Positions 24,920 to 33,300 of a DNA stretch of 49,101 bases are shown here, piece by piece. The notes under the pieces are model-generated. The model was not told the origin of the DNA. It saw nothing but the letters and a program-made list of their open reading frames with translations, and did not search any database. The DNA comes from DAOSVX01 sp964493665. Its GTDB lineage: Bacteria; Bacillota_I; Bacilli_A; RF39; UBA660. Both the position numbers and the translations under genes were made by a program. Every line of letters starts with the position of its first letter. The first letter of the stretch is position 1. The stretch covers positions 1 through 49,101 of the forward strand of contig CAZBOZ010000007.1 of NCBI GenBank assembly GCA_964493665.1, in the 5' to 3' direction.

Positions 24920-26158
24920 GTGAAGAAGATAAATAATTTAATAGAAAAAAATTTAATGTTAATTATAGTTATTTTCTTTCTTTTTCAACCTTTAATAGAT
25001 GCAACCACTTTTTTCAGTTTAAATTATTTAAATATTAATATTATTGTAGGCACCATAATTAGATTTCTCTTTGCAGGATTTTCATTATATTATTTAATAT
25101 TTATAAATAAGGACCGTAAGAAAGTATTAATTTATTTAGGGATTCTTACTATTTATGGTGGATTATTTTTAATTCCTTATTTAAATAATGGTTTAATTTT
25201 ACTTGAACTAAAATCGTTTTTAAAATCATATTACTTTATAATAATGCTAATATTCTTTTTAATAAATAAAGAAAAATTAAGAATAACTGATTATAAATAT
25301 TTTAATTATATATTTTTCATTTATATAATATTTATGCTAGTTCCTAATATGTTGAATAATTTTAGTAATTATAAATTCTTTGAAACTAATCAAAATGGCT
25401 TACTTTATTTTACTAATGAAATAGGAGCTATATTGTCGTTTTTATTTCCTATTTATGTTTACTCAATGTTTAAAGATAAGGAAAAACTTAAATATATTCC
25501 TTTGATAATTCTATATATATGTACTATTCTTATAATTGGTACTAAGGTACCTGTGTTTGCATTTATAATTACGGCATTGACTTTTGGAATAAAATATTTT
25601 ATTCAAACGATTAAGAAAAAACAAATAAAACAAAATATTATTTTTACTGGCTTAATTTTAATTTTAGTTACATTTTCAATAATAGTAATGCCTAAAACTT
25701 CATTCTATACAAATATTAAGAATCACATGGAGTACTTTAATATAAATTCTACTAAAGAAGTATTTACTGAATATACAAATTTAGACAATGTAATATTTAG
25801 TGAAAGATTAACACTAGCAGAAGACAATATAAATTACTATAAAGATCAAAATTTATATAATAAAATAGTTGGAGTGGGTCTATATGAAATAAAAGATGAT
25901 GAGCCAGTTCTTAGAAAAATGGCAGAAATAGATTACATAGATATACTTGTCTCATATGGAATATTAGGGACACTATTGTTTTTTATTCCAATAATTTATG
26001 CTTTATCAAATTTAATAATAAGCTTGAAGAATCTAAAAGAAAATAAAGCTTTGTATTTAACAATTGTATTTTTAATATTTAGTATAGCTTTATTTTCTGG
26101 TCATATCTTTTTAATACCGGCAGTAAGTATATATGCTGCCTTCTTTTTAAGCTGGTAA
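24920..26158 (+). CDS. O-antigen ligase-like polytopic membrane protein
   Basis: 412 residues, about 11-12 membrane helices, with one larger soluble loop (about 255-320) rich in charged residues. The pattern FSERLTLAEDNINYYKD...VGVGLYE...EIDYIDILVSYGILGTLLFF is like O-antigen ligase/polymerase (Wzy_C) proteins, which join surface polysaccharide units. GTG start with AAGGTGAG upstream. No other polysaccharide genes adjoin it, so its substrate, possibly a capsule or teichoic-type glycan, is unknown. An ATG further in is not needed. Confidence 0.68.
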   Translation: MKKINNLIEKNLMLIIVIFFLFQPLIDATTFFSLNYLNINIIVGTIIRFLFAGFSLYYLIFINKDRKKVLIYLGILTIYGGLFLIPYLNNGLILLELKSFLKSYYFIIMLIFFLINKEKLRITDYKYFNYIFFIYIIFMLVPNMLNNFSNYKFFETNQNGLLYFTNEIGAILSFLFPIYVYSMFKDKEKLKYIPLIILYICTILIIGTKVPVFAFIITALTFGIKYFIQTIKKKQIKQNIIFTGLILILVTFSIIVMPKTSFYTNIKNHMEYFNINSTKEVFTEYTNLDNVIFSERLTLAEDNINYYKDQNLYNKIVGVGLYEIKDDEPVLRKMAEIDYIDILVSYGILGTLLFFIPIIYALSNLIISLKNLKENKALYLTIVFLIFSIALFSGHIFLIPAVSIYAAFFLSW

Positions 26159-26165
26159 TTAACTA

Positions 26166-26194
26166 TTGAAAAAGCTTGTTTTTAATGATAAAAT
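26166..26194 (+). promoter_or_regulatory. Promoter of tRNA-Trp
   Basis: TTGAAA (26166-26171), 17-base spacer, TAAAAT (26189-26194), 12 bases before the tRNA 5' end. Confidence 0.6.
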
Positions 26195-26206
26195 AGGCTG
26201 GTATTT

Positions 26207-26280
26207 AGAGGCGTGGTATAATGGTAGCATAGGAGTCTCCAAAACTTTTGATGGGAGTTCGATTCTCTCCGCCTCTGCCA
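26207..26280 (+). tRNA. trnW: tRNA-Trp(CCA)
   Basis: Cloverleaf read by eye: acceptor AGAGGCG/CGCCTCT, discriminator G and encoded CCA. The anticodon loop CTCCAAA carries CCA, and the T loop is TTCGATT. Its sequence is close to the Bacillus tRNA-Trp. It decodes UGG only, in agreement with UGA being a stop in this genome. Confidence 0.95.
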
Positions 26281-26289
26281 ATATTAATT

Positions 26290-26320
26290 AAAGCTTAATA
26301 TAAAAATATTAAGCTTTTTT
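26290..26320 (+). terminator. Intrinsic terminator after tRNA-Trp
   Basis: AAAGCTTAATAT, AAAA, ATATTAAGCTTTTTT: a 12-bp stem followed by T-run. Confidence 0.85.
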
Positions 26321-26321
26321 A

Positions 26322-26330
26322 TGCTATAAT
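26322..26330 (+). promoter_or_regulatory. Extended -10 promoter of the Nudix gene
   Basis: TGCTATAAT immediately after the tRNA terminator, 22 bases before the ATG. Confidence 0.55.
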
Positions 26331-26352
26331 TTCTTTAGGAGATGTTTTCAAA

Positions 26353-26772
26353 ATGGAGAATAAAATAATAGATGTGGTTGGAGTAATGTTCTTTAAAAAC
26401 AATAAATTATTAATTGATAAGCCAAGAAAAAGACCAACATATCAAATGATCGGCGGTAGGGTAGAAGAAGGCGAGAGTTTTTTAAAAGCAGCTATTAGAG
26501 AATGTCATGAGGAACTTGGTGCAGAAGCTATTTTTGATGATAAAAGAATAAACCCAGTAATGGATTTTATAGAGACGGCGACTAGTGATCCAAACTTAAA
26601 AATACACATGTATGTATTTAAATATGATGGAATGCTAAATGGGAACTTAACCACATCTGATGAAATAGAAAGCTTTATGTGGTTTAGTAAAAATGATAAT
26701 CAAGATATCTTGTCTAATACTTTAAAAAACAAAATTATTCCTTGGGCAATAAGAGAAGGATATTTAAAATAG
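26353..26772 (+). CDS. Nudix hydrolase
   Basis: 139 residues. Complete Nudix box GGRVEEGESFLKAAIRECHE then ELGA (G-x5-E-x7-RE-x2-EE-x-G), which binds the divalent metal for cleaving nucleoside diphosphate derivatives. The N-terminal VVGVMFFKNNKLLIDKPRK and the middle MYVFKYDG are standard strands of the fold. The substrate (oxidised nucleotide, sugar nucleotide or other) cannot be told. AGGAG precedes ATG. It has its own promoter; the next gene has a separate A/T-rich upstream region. Confidence 0.9.
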   Translation: MENKIIDVVGVMFFKNNKLLIDKPRKRPTYQMIGGRVEEGESFLKAAIRECHEELGAEAIFDDKRINPVMDFIETATSDPNLKIHMYVFKYDGMLNGNLTTSDEIESFMWFSKNDNQDILSNTLKNKIIPWAIREGYLK

Positions 26773-26839
26773 CAAAAAATTAAATCCTTTACTTATTAAG
26801 AAATAAGTATATAATAATAAGCTAATTAAGGGTGGTTTT

Positions 26840-27691
26840 ATGAATTCTTTGCAAGCAGCAGTAGAAAATCTTATATACGTATTGTATGAACACGGGGATT
26901 TATCATCAAAATTAATAAGAGATAGGCATTATGCTTTTTGGCAATTTTATGAACTTAGAACAATAATGTTAATAATGATATCTAACAGTGTTCCGGATTT
27001 ATGTTTTAAAGCAAGAGAACATTCTGATGGAACAATGTTTAATAATGATTTTATTTTAGGAATAAATACTGAATTAGGGCTTTCTACATATCATATTAAA
27101 AATATGTATTTTGAATGTTTTAACGTAAAAGAAGTTGACTCCAGTCCAATTTGGGATGGCTATACTCAAGAAGATAACTTAAATAGAACAAAAAGTATTA
27201 TTTTACCTAAAAATTATATTCAAACAGAGGAAGAAGTTCCTTATATTCCTTTTATTCCACCTACTAGTGAATTCAGTGATCAAATGGCTTGTAATATAAA
27301 TGGTTTGTTGGAATTATTAAGGAATTATGAAAAAATAGATCTAAATAATATAGGTGATGGGCATCATCGTTTTGAATTTTTATATAGACAAAGGAGAGCT
27401 CTTATAAATATTTTTGGCCAGCAATATAAAGAATTTGTTTATAAAAGCCAATTTGATATAAATGGTAATCCCATTCCTAATAATAAATTTATAGTAGGAA
27501 TAAAAGTGCCAGGAGAAGATATATTTCAAGTTTTTGGTAATCCTAGATTTAATGAATTTGATTTACCAATACTAGAAACAGCTCCTGTTGACTCAAAAGT
27601 TATAATAACTGAAGATCATGAATTACTAGATGCTCTTCATGAAAACTTTTGTCAAAAAATATTGTCCTTAAAAGTTAGAAAATATCACTAA
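26840..27691 (+). CDS. WDGH-like domain protein with two tandem halves
   Basis: 283-residue soluble protein. Residues about 29-112 resemble the WDGH domain of phage and bacterial proteins: GTMFNNDFILGINTELGLST, a YHI strand, and PIWDGYTQED, where the usual WDGH reads WDGY (105-108). Residues about 175-255 repeat the same order in diverged form (HRFEFLYRQRRALI, DINGNPIPNNKFIVGIKVP, FGNPRFNEFDLPILETAP) but without a WDG motif. The middle segment (EEVPYIPFIPPTSEF) links the halves. Function of WDGH domains is unknown; phage links suggest nucleotide or DNA metabolism, which is inference. GGGTGG upstream of ATG. Confidence 0.6.
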   Translation: MNSLQAAVENLIYVLYEHGDLSSKLIRDRHYAFWQFYELRTIMLIMISNSVPDLCFKAREHSDGTMFNNDFILGINTELGLSTYHIKNMYFECFNVKEVDSSPIWDGYTQEDNLNRTKSIILPKNYIQTEEEVPYIPFIPPTSEFSDQMACNINGLLELLRNYEKIDLNNIGDGHHRFEFLYRQRRALINIFGQQYKEFVYKSQFDINGNPIPNNKFIVGIKVPGEDIFQVFGNPRFNEFDLPILETAPVDSKVIITEDHELLDALHENFCQKILSLKVRKYH

Positions 27692-27724
27692 TAATTTGAT
27701 ATAATTAAAATAGGAGTTGATTAT

Positions 27725-28168
27725 ATGAAAATGCCGCCAAGAGAAAAGATACATGAAGCCCTAACTGCTATTGCAGATGATCGAATTTCTATGGATAATA
27801 ATAAAGCAGAAATATTTTCTTCTGATAGGTCAAAAAAATATATAGTAGAATGGAATGATAACGAATATTCTTCAAATGATAATGCCACTTATTGGCAAGG
27901 ATACCCAAGATATCCAGTAATTGCAGTATTATTATTAAAAGGCAAATTAAAATATAATGAAGATATTTTAAAATATTTTAAAGGAATTAATTGGAAAAAA
28001 ATAAATGATGAATTTAAAAGAGATTATGCTAAAGCAGTAGAATTCATCTACGAAGGATTAGATAAAAGCATAATAGAAACCATTGAAATTGAGATAAATA
28101 AAATATATAAATCTTTGGAGGAATTAAATTTAACCATAAAAAAAGGAAAGCAATTCCCTCCTAAATAA
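27725..28168 (+). CDS. Conserved hypothetical protein
   Basis: 147-residue soluble protein, no signal peptide or membrane helix. It opens MPPREKIHEALTAIAD, has a central NATYWQGYPRYPVIAVLLLK strand-rich segment, and ends in Lys-rich helices (WKKINDEFKRDYAKAVEFI). I recognise a conserved-looking pattern but no named family or function. Shine-Dalgarno AGGAG before ATG at 27725. Promoter-like TATAAT lies in the short gap behind the WDGH-like gene. It may be co-expressed with it and with the superoxide reductase downstream. Confidence 0.65.
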   Translation: MKMPPREKIHEALTAIADDRISMDNNKAEIFSSDRSKKYIVEWNDNEYSSNDNATYWQGYPRYPVIAVLLLKGKLKYNEDILKYFKGINWKKINDEFKRDYAKAVEFIYEGLDKSIIETIEIEINKIYKSLEELNLTIKKGKQFPPK

Positions 28169-28205
28169 TTAGTGGTATAATTAGTTTAGATAATAAGGAG
28201 GATTT

Positions 28206-28577
28206 ATGAAATATTATTTATGCGAAATATGTGGCAACTTGGTTGAATTAGTAGAAGAGGGTGGAGGAGAACTTGTTTGTTGTGGGCAGCCAATGACAAA
28301 GCTAGAAACTAAAACAACCAATGAAGGTAACGAAAAACATTTACCAGTAGTTGAAAAAAATGGGAATGAGATAAAAGTTAAAGTGGGAAGCATTGCCCAT
28401 CCAATGGCAGAAGAGCATTATATTAAGTGGATAGTTATTTCCTATAATGGTAAATGTCAAAGAGTTAAATTAGTGCCAGGATCTCTTCCAGAAGCAACAT
28501 TCATTGTCAATGAAGAATTTAGTGAACTAGAAGTATATTCTTATTGTAATGTTCATGGTTTATGGATGAAAAAATAA
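28206..28577 (+). CDS. dfx: Desulfoferrodoxin (2Fe superoxide reductase)
   Basis: 123 residues. N-terminal desulforedoxin domain with Cys6, Cys9, Cys25, Cys26 (CEICG, VCCG). The C-terminal superoxide reductase site has His45 (EKHLPVV), His65 (SIAHPM), His71 (EEHYIKW), Cys114 and His117 (CNVHG). It reduces superoxide to peroxide without making oxygen, a typical defence of anaerobes. AAGGAGG before ATG. A strong two-way terminator follows. Confidence 0.96.
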   Translation: MKYYLCEICGNLVELVEEGGGELVCCGQPMTKLETKTTNEGNEKHLPVVEKNGNEIKVKVGSIAHPMAEEHYIKWIVISYNGKCQRVKLVPGSLPEATFIVNEEFSELEVYSYCNVHGLWMKK

Positions 28578-28606
28578 AAAGCTTAGATATTCTAAGCTTT
28601 TTTTAT
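28577..28606. terminator. Bidirectional terminator between dfx and the DUF4153 gene
   Basis: AAAAGCTTAGA, TAT, TCTAAGCTTTTTT. A- and T-runs flank both sides, serving two convergent operons. Confidence 0.85.
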
Positions 28607-29862
28607 TTCAATAGTGATAAGAAATTAGAATTTGCTAAGTAGATATTTAAAACATAAAACGCTATAGCAATAATTACAAATAAACTTACATAATTGTGTT
28701 TTTCTTTTTCAATAACTTTTTTAATATATATACTAAATAAAATTAATTCCATTAATAAGAATAATAACACTTGCATTCTAAGAGTTGTAAATCCATAAGC
28801 ACCAATATATAGGAACATCCTATAATATGAGTTAAATATTAATATTATAGAAAACCCGATTAAAATTAACAATAAGGTTTTAACTACTTTGCTTTTGTCA
28901 AATCCTTTTACTTTATAAGTATGATATCCAATTATAATAAAATTAATTGCAGTAATTAGTAGTAATTGAAAGAATCCTTCTCTAGCATAATTGGCAAAAG
29001 TATATTCGACTGGTAATTGCAAGAAATTATTTGTGAGCTTTGATATTTCGGAGAATATAAATATTAAAAAGACAAGATTTACTATTGATAAAATAGTTAT
29101 AGAAGTGGTTTTGTTTAAATCTTTTTTTTCAGTTATTTCGTTTTTTAATTTCTTATTTTTTAAAATATTTATGAAAATACTAAACGAAAGTAAAAATGTT
29201 ATTCCAATATTTATAACATCACCAATTCTAGTTAATTTTAAATCCCAGAAAGGTTTAATAATTTTAGTAACTAATTCTCCGAAATATCTATCAGCAGACA
29301 TTAATAAACCAACAATTATTATTGCTATAGGTATACCAATTAATAAGCCATAAAAAATACTAAGGCCAACTTTGTGCTCCTTCTTCTCTTTCTGTAATCT
29401 TAAAAGTTTAAGGTTTTTAAATATATTTTTGGGGAATAACTTAAACAAACTTTTTATCGGAGATAACAAACTATCAAAGTTTTTAACCGTTAAAGAAAGC
29501 AAAAACATTGAAGATAATATAGAAATGATAAAAATATTTAAAAACTGATTGTTAAAAGGAATATTTAATATTATACTACCTATTAATATAAGCCCAACGG
29601 GTATTAAAAACAGGAAAGCTTTTTTATTAACGACCATTTTATTTTTAACAATTAAAAATATATATCCTCCCAAAATAATTGTAATTGGCATTATGAAGTT
29701 TTTTATGTGATAGAAATTGGAATCTATCGATTCTTTTATTATAAAATATTCTATGATGTTACTTAATATATAAATTAATATAGCTATGATTGTGCAAACC
29801 AAAATAATTGATTTTTTATTATTGTTTTTTAAGCTTAATTCTTTTTCTTCTAAAAAATTCAT
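28603..29862 (-). CDS. DUF4153/DUF4173 polytopic membrane protein
   Basis: 419 residues, 10 or more membrane helices, with a cytoplasmic basic loop (FKNLKLLRLQKEKKEHKV). The C-terminal pattern TFANYAREGFFQLLLITAIN, IIGYHTYKV, NSYYRMFLYIGAYGFTTLRM is that of the DUF4153/DUF4173 family. The function is unknown. The start at 29862 follows AGGAG (in the murF-DUF4153 gap). It is in the same direction as murF, 15 bases apart, and likely co-transcribed with it. Confidence 0.8.
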   Translation of the reverse strand: MNFLEEKELSLKNNNKKSIILVCTIIAILIYILSNIIEYFIIKESIDSNFYHIKNFIMPITIILGGYIFLIVKNKMVVNKKAFLFLIPVGLILIGSIILNIPFNNQFLNIFIISILSSMFLLSLTVKNFDSLLSPIKSLFKLFPKNIFKNLKLLRLQKEKKEHKVGLSIFYGLLIGIPIAIIIVGLLMSADRYFGELVTKIIKPFWDLKLTRIGDVINIGITFLLSFSIFINILKNKKLKNEITEKKDLNKTTSITILSIVNLVFLIFIFSEISKLTNNFLQLPVEYTFANYAREGFFQLLLITAINFIIIGYHTYKVKGFDKSKVVKTLLLILIGFSIILIFNSYYRMFLYIGAYGFTTLRMQVLLFLLMELILFSIYIKKVIEKEKHNYVSLFVIIAIAFYVLNIYLANSNFLSLLK

Positions 29863-29877
29863 TTTTTTCTCCTTTAG

Positions 29878-31191
29878 TTATAATTCTATAAGTGCTTTTA
29901 CTATTTCATTAAAACGCATAGCATTTGAAGCTTTGACTAAAATAACATCATTTTCTCTTATTACTTTTTTAAGATAGTTTATAGCCTCTAAATTGTTATT
30001 AAAATTATTATTAGTAATATTTGTTTTTATTAATTTAGTATATTCACCAACGGTAACTAATATATCGATGTTGTTTATTAAATTACTAAGGCTTTCATGA
30101 ATTTCAATTGCCTTATCACCAAGCTCTTTTATATCACCAAGAACAACTATTTTTCTTTTTTTATACTTTTGCAGGGTTTCTAATGCTACTTTTATCGATT
30201 CGTAACTGGCGTTATAAGAATCATCTAAAATGGTAATACCAGTTTTACTTGCTTTCTCTTGTAATCTGTTATCATTTCCCGAGTAATTATTTAAAGCTTT
30301 TTTAATATCCCATCTTTTAACTTTCATCATCTTTCCCACAGCAACGGCATTAAGAGCATTATAAATAAATGCTGTGTTGATATTTGAATTTTTGATTTTG
30401 ATTCCACAGATTTTTACTCTATCATTAGTTAGCCTCTCAGCAATATAATCACTATCATTATTAACTCCAATTGTTATTATATTTTTATAAGATACATTTT
30501 TTAATAATTCGTCATCATTGTTAATTATTAATACTCCATTCTCATTCATGCCATCTAATATTTCTAATTTAGCTTTTAAAATGTTTTCTTTAGAACCTAA
30601 ATTTCCAATATGAGAAGTACCAATATTAGTAATCACTGCTATAGTAGGTTTGGCTATTTTAGAAAGAAGAGATATCTCACCAAAATGATTCATTCCCATT
30701 TCTAAAACACAAGCTGTATGATCGCTTAAATTTAATAAAGTAAAAGGAAGCCCTATATGATTATTATAATTTTTTATAGGAGTTAGCACTTTATATTTAT
30801 AGCTTAATACATCGGCAATCATTTCTCTAGTGGTAGTTTTCCCAACACTGCCAGTAACAGCTATTATCGGTATATTATACATATCTCTTTTATAAGTAGC
30901 TAAGCTTTGAATAGCTTTAATGCTATCCTCTACTAAAACTATTGTGCTATTTAAATAATCATTTACTTCGTTTTTTTTACAATCTAATATACATGCTTTA
31001 GCACCTTTATTAAAAGCTTCTCTATAAAAATCATTACCATTAAAATTATCCCCTTTAATGCCAACATAAATATCTCCTTCTTGGATGGTTCTAGTATCTT
31101 TAGAAAAATTTAAACATTCTAAATTTTCATCTCCGCAAAGAAGAGTTCCATTACATATTTCTATAACATCCTTTATAGTAATGTTTTTCAT
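29878..31191 (-). CDS. murF: UDP-MurNAc-tripeptide-D-alanyl-D-alanine ligase
   Basis: 437-residue Mur ligase, the last cytoplasmic step of muramyl-pentapeptide synthesis. N-terminal DTRTIQEGDIYVGIKGDNFNG (the substrate-binding domain), ATP loop TGSVGKTTTREM (113-124), IKNYNNHIGLPFTLL, MGMNHFGEI, then the C-terminal domain with LDDSYNASYESI and VLGDIKELG. Presence implies a cell wall, so this is not a wall-less mollicute. No other division/cell-wall genes adjoin it here. Confidence 0.95.
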   Translation of the reverse strand: MKNITIKDVIEICNGTLLCGDENLECLNFSKDTRTIQEGDIYVGIKGDNFNGNDFYREAFNKGAKACILDCKKNEVNDYLNSTIVLVEDSIKAIQSLATYKRDMYNIPIIAVTGSVGKTTTREMIADVLSYKYKVLTPIKNYNNHIGLPFTLLNLSDHTACVLEMGMNHFGEISLLSKIAKPTIAVITNIGTSHIGNLGSKENILKAKLEILDGMNENGVLIINNDDELLKNVSYKNIITIGVNNDSDYIAERLTNDRVKICGIKIKNSNINTAFIYNALNAVAVGKMMKVKRWDIKKALNNYSGNDNRLQEKASKTGITILDDSYNASYESIKVALETLQKYKKRKIVVLGDIKELGDKAIEIHESLSNLINNIDILVTVGEYTKLIKTNITNNNFNNNLEAINYLKKVIRENDVILVKASNAMRFNEIVKALIEL

Positions 31192-31232
31192 ATAATCACC
31201 AATATTATTTTATCACAAAAAAATAAAAGTTA

Positions 31233-31241
31233 TGCTATACT
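31233..31241 (+). promoter_or_regulatory. Extended -10 promoter of the 31267 gene
   Basis: TGCTATACT 25 bases before the ATG at 31267, in the divergent gap with murF. Confidence 0.55.
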
Positions 31242-31266
31242 TTTATTAGAAAGAAGGAATATTTAT

Positions 31267-31728
31267 ATGGCAGAACAAATTTTAGACAAAATCATTAACA
31301 TTCAAGAATTTATAAAAATTTTAAATAGCAGATTTAATGATAAATATTTAGAAAGCATTGGCGAACCAGCCGAAGTTGTCTTTTCCAATGGAGGTAGCAC
31401 ATATTATGCAGATATGCTAGGAAAGGTTTTTCCTGGTGGAAGAATTTATGTTTCTGTTGATAAAAGCGGAATTGCTGAAGAAGCCTTTTATAGTGATGGA
31501 AATATAGTATATGGTGTCAATGGAATTGAAGGCTATTCAAATGATACTACTCGCTTTAGATCAGTTAATGATGATCCAGCTATTATTCAATCGGTAGTAC
31601 TTTTAGCAGAGTGCTCATCTATAGAATATGGTAGAGCTGGTGGTTATTTAGATAAATTAGCTGAAGAGTTAAAAAGGGAGTTGGATTCTTCAAGTTTAAA
31701 GTCACCGGATAATGTTCCAGGTAGATAG
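31267..31728 (+). CDS. Hypothetical protein
   Basis: 153-residue soluble protein without signal peptide. Gly- and Asp-rich middle (VFSNGGSTYYADMLGKVF, VSVDKSGIAEEAFYSDGNI), then a helix (IIQSVVLLAECSSIEYG) and an Lys/Glu-rich end. I do not recognise the family. The promoter above and AAGGAAT upstream of ATG support it. It overlaps the following DUF4186 gene by 17 bases, so the two are translated from one message and may act together. Confidence 0.6.
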   Translation: MAEQILDKIINIQEFIKILNSRFNDKYLESIGEPAEVVFSNGGSTYYADMLGKVFPGGRIYVSVDKSGIAEEAFYSDGNIVYGVNGIEGYSNDTTRFRSVNDDPAIIQSVVLLAECSSIEYGRAGGYLDKLAEELKRELDSSSLKSPDNVPGR

Positions 31729-32086
31729 TTATAGCCTTTTACTTGAAAGATTAACTAAATCAAAATTTAGAAATAGCTTTCATTTGAAAGAGGATGACAA
31801 AAAATATATTTTTAAAAAAGGTATTAATGGAATAGAAAATCATGCTAGAGAATTTATAAAAAACCGGCTTGTTCCTAAAATAATATTAAATGATGGCCAT
31901 CAAACACCAATAAAAGGACACCCAGTATTTATAGCTCAGCATGCAACGGCTACTTGCTGTCGAAAATGTTTATATAAATGGCATAAAATAGAAATGGGCA
32001 AGGAATTAAACACTAAAGAACAAGAATATATAATAGGATTGCTAATGTTATGGATAAACAATGAATTAAAAAACTTACAGAATTAA
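31712..32086 (+). CDS. DUF4186 family protein
   Basis: 124 residues. Family signature: SKFRNSFHLKEDDKKYIFKK, then ILNDGHQTPIKGHPVFIAQHA and TATCCRKCLYKWHKI, with two paired Cys and a nearby His that may bind metal. The DUF4186 function is unknown. ATG at 31712 lies within the end of the previous gene, a translational coupling arrangement. Homologues in other bacteria are usually annotated only as DUF4186. Confidence 0.85.
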   Translation: MFQVDSYSLLLERLTKSKFRNSFHLKEDDKKYIFKKGINGIENHAREFIKNRLVPKIILNDGHQTPIKGHPVFIAQHATATCCRKCLYKWHKIEMGKELNTKEQEYIIGLLMLWINNELKNLQN

Positions 32087-32099
32087 ACTGTAAGTTTTC
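32070..32099 (+). terminator. Intrinsic terminator after the DUF4186 gene
   Basis: AAAACTTACAG, short loop, CTGTAAGTTTT: an 11-bp stem next to the stop codon. Confidence 0.8.
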
Positions 32100-32106
32100 T
32101 TTTTAT

Positions 32107-32180
32107 TGGAGCAGATAACGGGAATCGGACCCGCCTTCTAAGCTTGGGAAGCTCATGTTCTACCACTAAACTATATCTGC
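32107..32180 (-). tRNA. trnG: tRNA-Gly(CCC)
   Basis: Minus-strand cloverleaf: acceptor GCAGATA/TATCTGC, discriminator T, encoded CCA; anticodon loop TTCCCAA with CCC; T loop TTCCGATT-type. It reads GGG, a rare codon in this A/T-rich genome, and is a single-copy gene away from any tRNA cluster. Confidence 0.93.
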
Positions 32181-32307
32181 ATTTCATAAATATTATTACA
32201 TAGTTGTAAAGTTTAGACAACATTTAATAAAGATATAATTTACATTGTATTTTTTAAATGATATACTTTTGATGTAAATAAGTGAATTTGAAAGGAGGTA
32301 ACAGTTT

Positions 32308-32856
32308 ATGGCAACAACTAAAAAGAAAACAACTACTAAAAAAGCTCCTGCAAAAAAGACAGTAAAAAAAGTAACATCTAAAACAACAGAAAAATTTTGT
32401 GAATATTGCGGAAGCCCTATAAGTGAAAAGGCAGAAGTTTGTACAAGTTGTGGTAAATATACATCATTACATAAAAGCAACGCAACAGTGAAAATAGAAG
32501 TTAAAGATACCAAGATTTTTAATGTTTTATCTTACTTAGGAATTCTATGGATTATTGGTATGCTAAGTGACCATAAAAATGACAAAGATGTTAAATTCCA
32601 TATTGGCCAAGGAATGTTAGTTACAATTTTATATGTAGCAGTTGGAGTTATTAACAATTTAATAATTGCTAATGTTTTTGTTACTAGGGTTACTTATTGG
32701 TACTATACTTATAAAACAACTAGCGGATTAGGTTATTTCTTAATGTGGCTTTTGTGGTTAGTACCTGGTGTTCTTTCAGTAATTGGTATAATTAATGCTG
32801 CTAAAGGTGAAACCAAAGAATTACCAGTAATTGGCAAGTATGCTTTTTATAAGTAA
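32308..32856 (+). CDS. Zinc-ribbon membrane protein (DUF4870-like)
   Basis: 182 residues. The N-terminus is Lys/Thr/Ala-rich (KKKTTTKKAPAKKTVKK). A zinc ribbon follows, FCEYCGSPISEKAEVCTSCG (two CxxC pairs). Three or so membrane helices complete it: LSYLGILWIIGML, DVKFHIGQGMLVTILY and YFLMWLLWLVPGVLS, with IGIINAAKGETKELPVIGKYAF typical of DUF4870/Tic20-like proteins. Function unknown. GGAGGT before ATG. Next gene starts 11 bases later. Confidence 0.78.
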   Translation: MATTKKKTTTKKAPAKKTVKKVTSKTTEKFCEYCGSPISEKAEVCTSCGKYTSLHKSNATVKIEVKDTKIFNVLSYLGILWIIGMLSDHKNDKDVKFHIGQGMLVTILYVAVGVINNLIIANVFVTRVTYWYYTYKTTSGLGYFLMWLLWLVPGVLSVIGIINAAKGETKELPVIGKYAFYK

Positions 32857-32867
32857 GGAGAAATGAA

Positions 32868-33221
32868 ATGAAAAAAATAATTATTTCCTTATTTCTTTGC
32901 ATTATTTTTTTAGGATTAACTGGATGCTCAAAACAGTTGGTATGTGAAATAACCCCTGATGAAGAATCAATTGGGGTGTCTGCCACAGCTAGAGTAATAA
33001 CTAGTTTTACCGATGATTTATCGACAAAAGCCACAGTATCTTTAATATTTGAAGATGAAGAAGCGGCTAGTAAATATTATGAGGAATTGTCGGATTTGAG
33101 TGAAGGCTATATTTTAAATGGTAAAGTAGTAAGTATAATGAAAACTATAGTTGAAGAAGATCAGTTAAACTATGAAGATGCAAAAGCATTATTTGAAGAA
33201 CAGGGTTATACTTGTAAATAA
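32868..33221 (+). CDS. Lipoprotein of unknown function
   Basis: 117 residues with a lipoprotein signal peptide (KKIIISLFLCIIFLG then lipobox LTGC, cysteine about residue 20), to be modified by the Lgt encoded at 41356. The mature part is acidic, alternating strand/helix (ATVSLIFEDEEAASKYYEEL). No family recognised. AAGGAGA before ATG. Follows the zinc-ribbon gene in an apparent operon, ending at a terminator. Confidence 0.75.
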   Translation: MKKIIISLFLCIIFLGLTGCSKQLVCEITPDEESIGVSATARVITSFTDDLSTKATVSLIFEDEEAASKYYEELSDLSEGYILNGKVVSIMKTIVEEDQLNYEDAKALFEEQGYTCK

Positions 33222-33247
33222 AATGAACTATTTAGTTCATTTTTTTA
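33221..33247 (+). terminator. Intrinsic terminator
   Basis: AAATGAACTA, TT, TAGTTCATTTTTTT after the first lipoprotein gene. Confidence 0.75.
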
Positions 33248-33300
33248 TGTTTGTTTTTTTAATAATAGTGTTATATAATACACCTTGAAAGGAGCTATTA

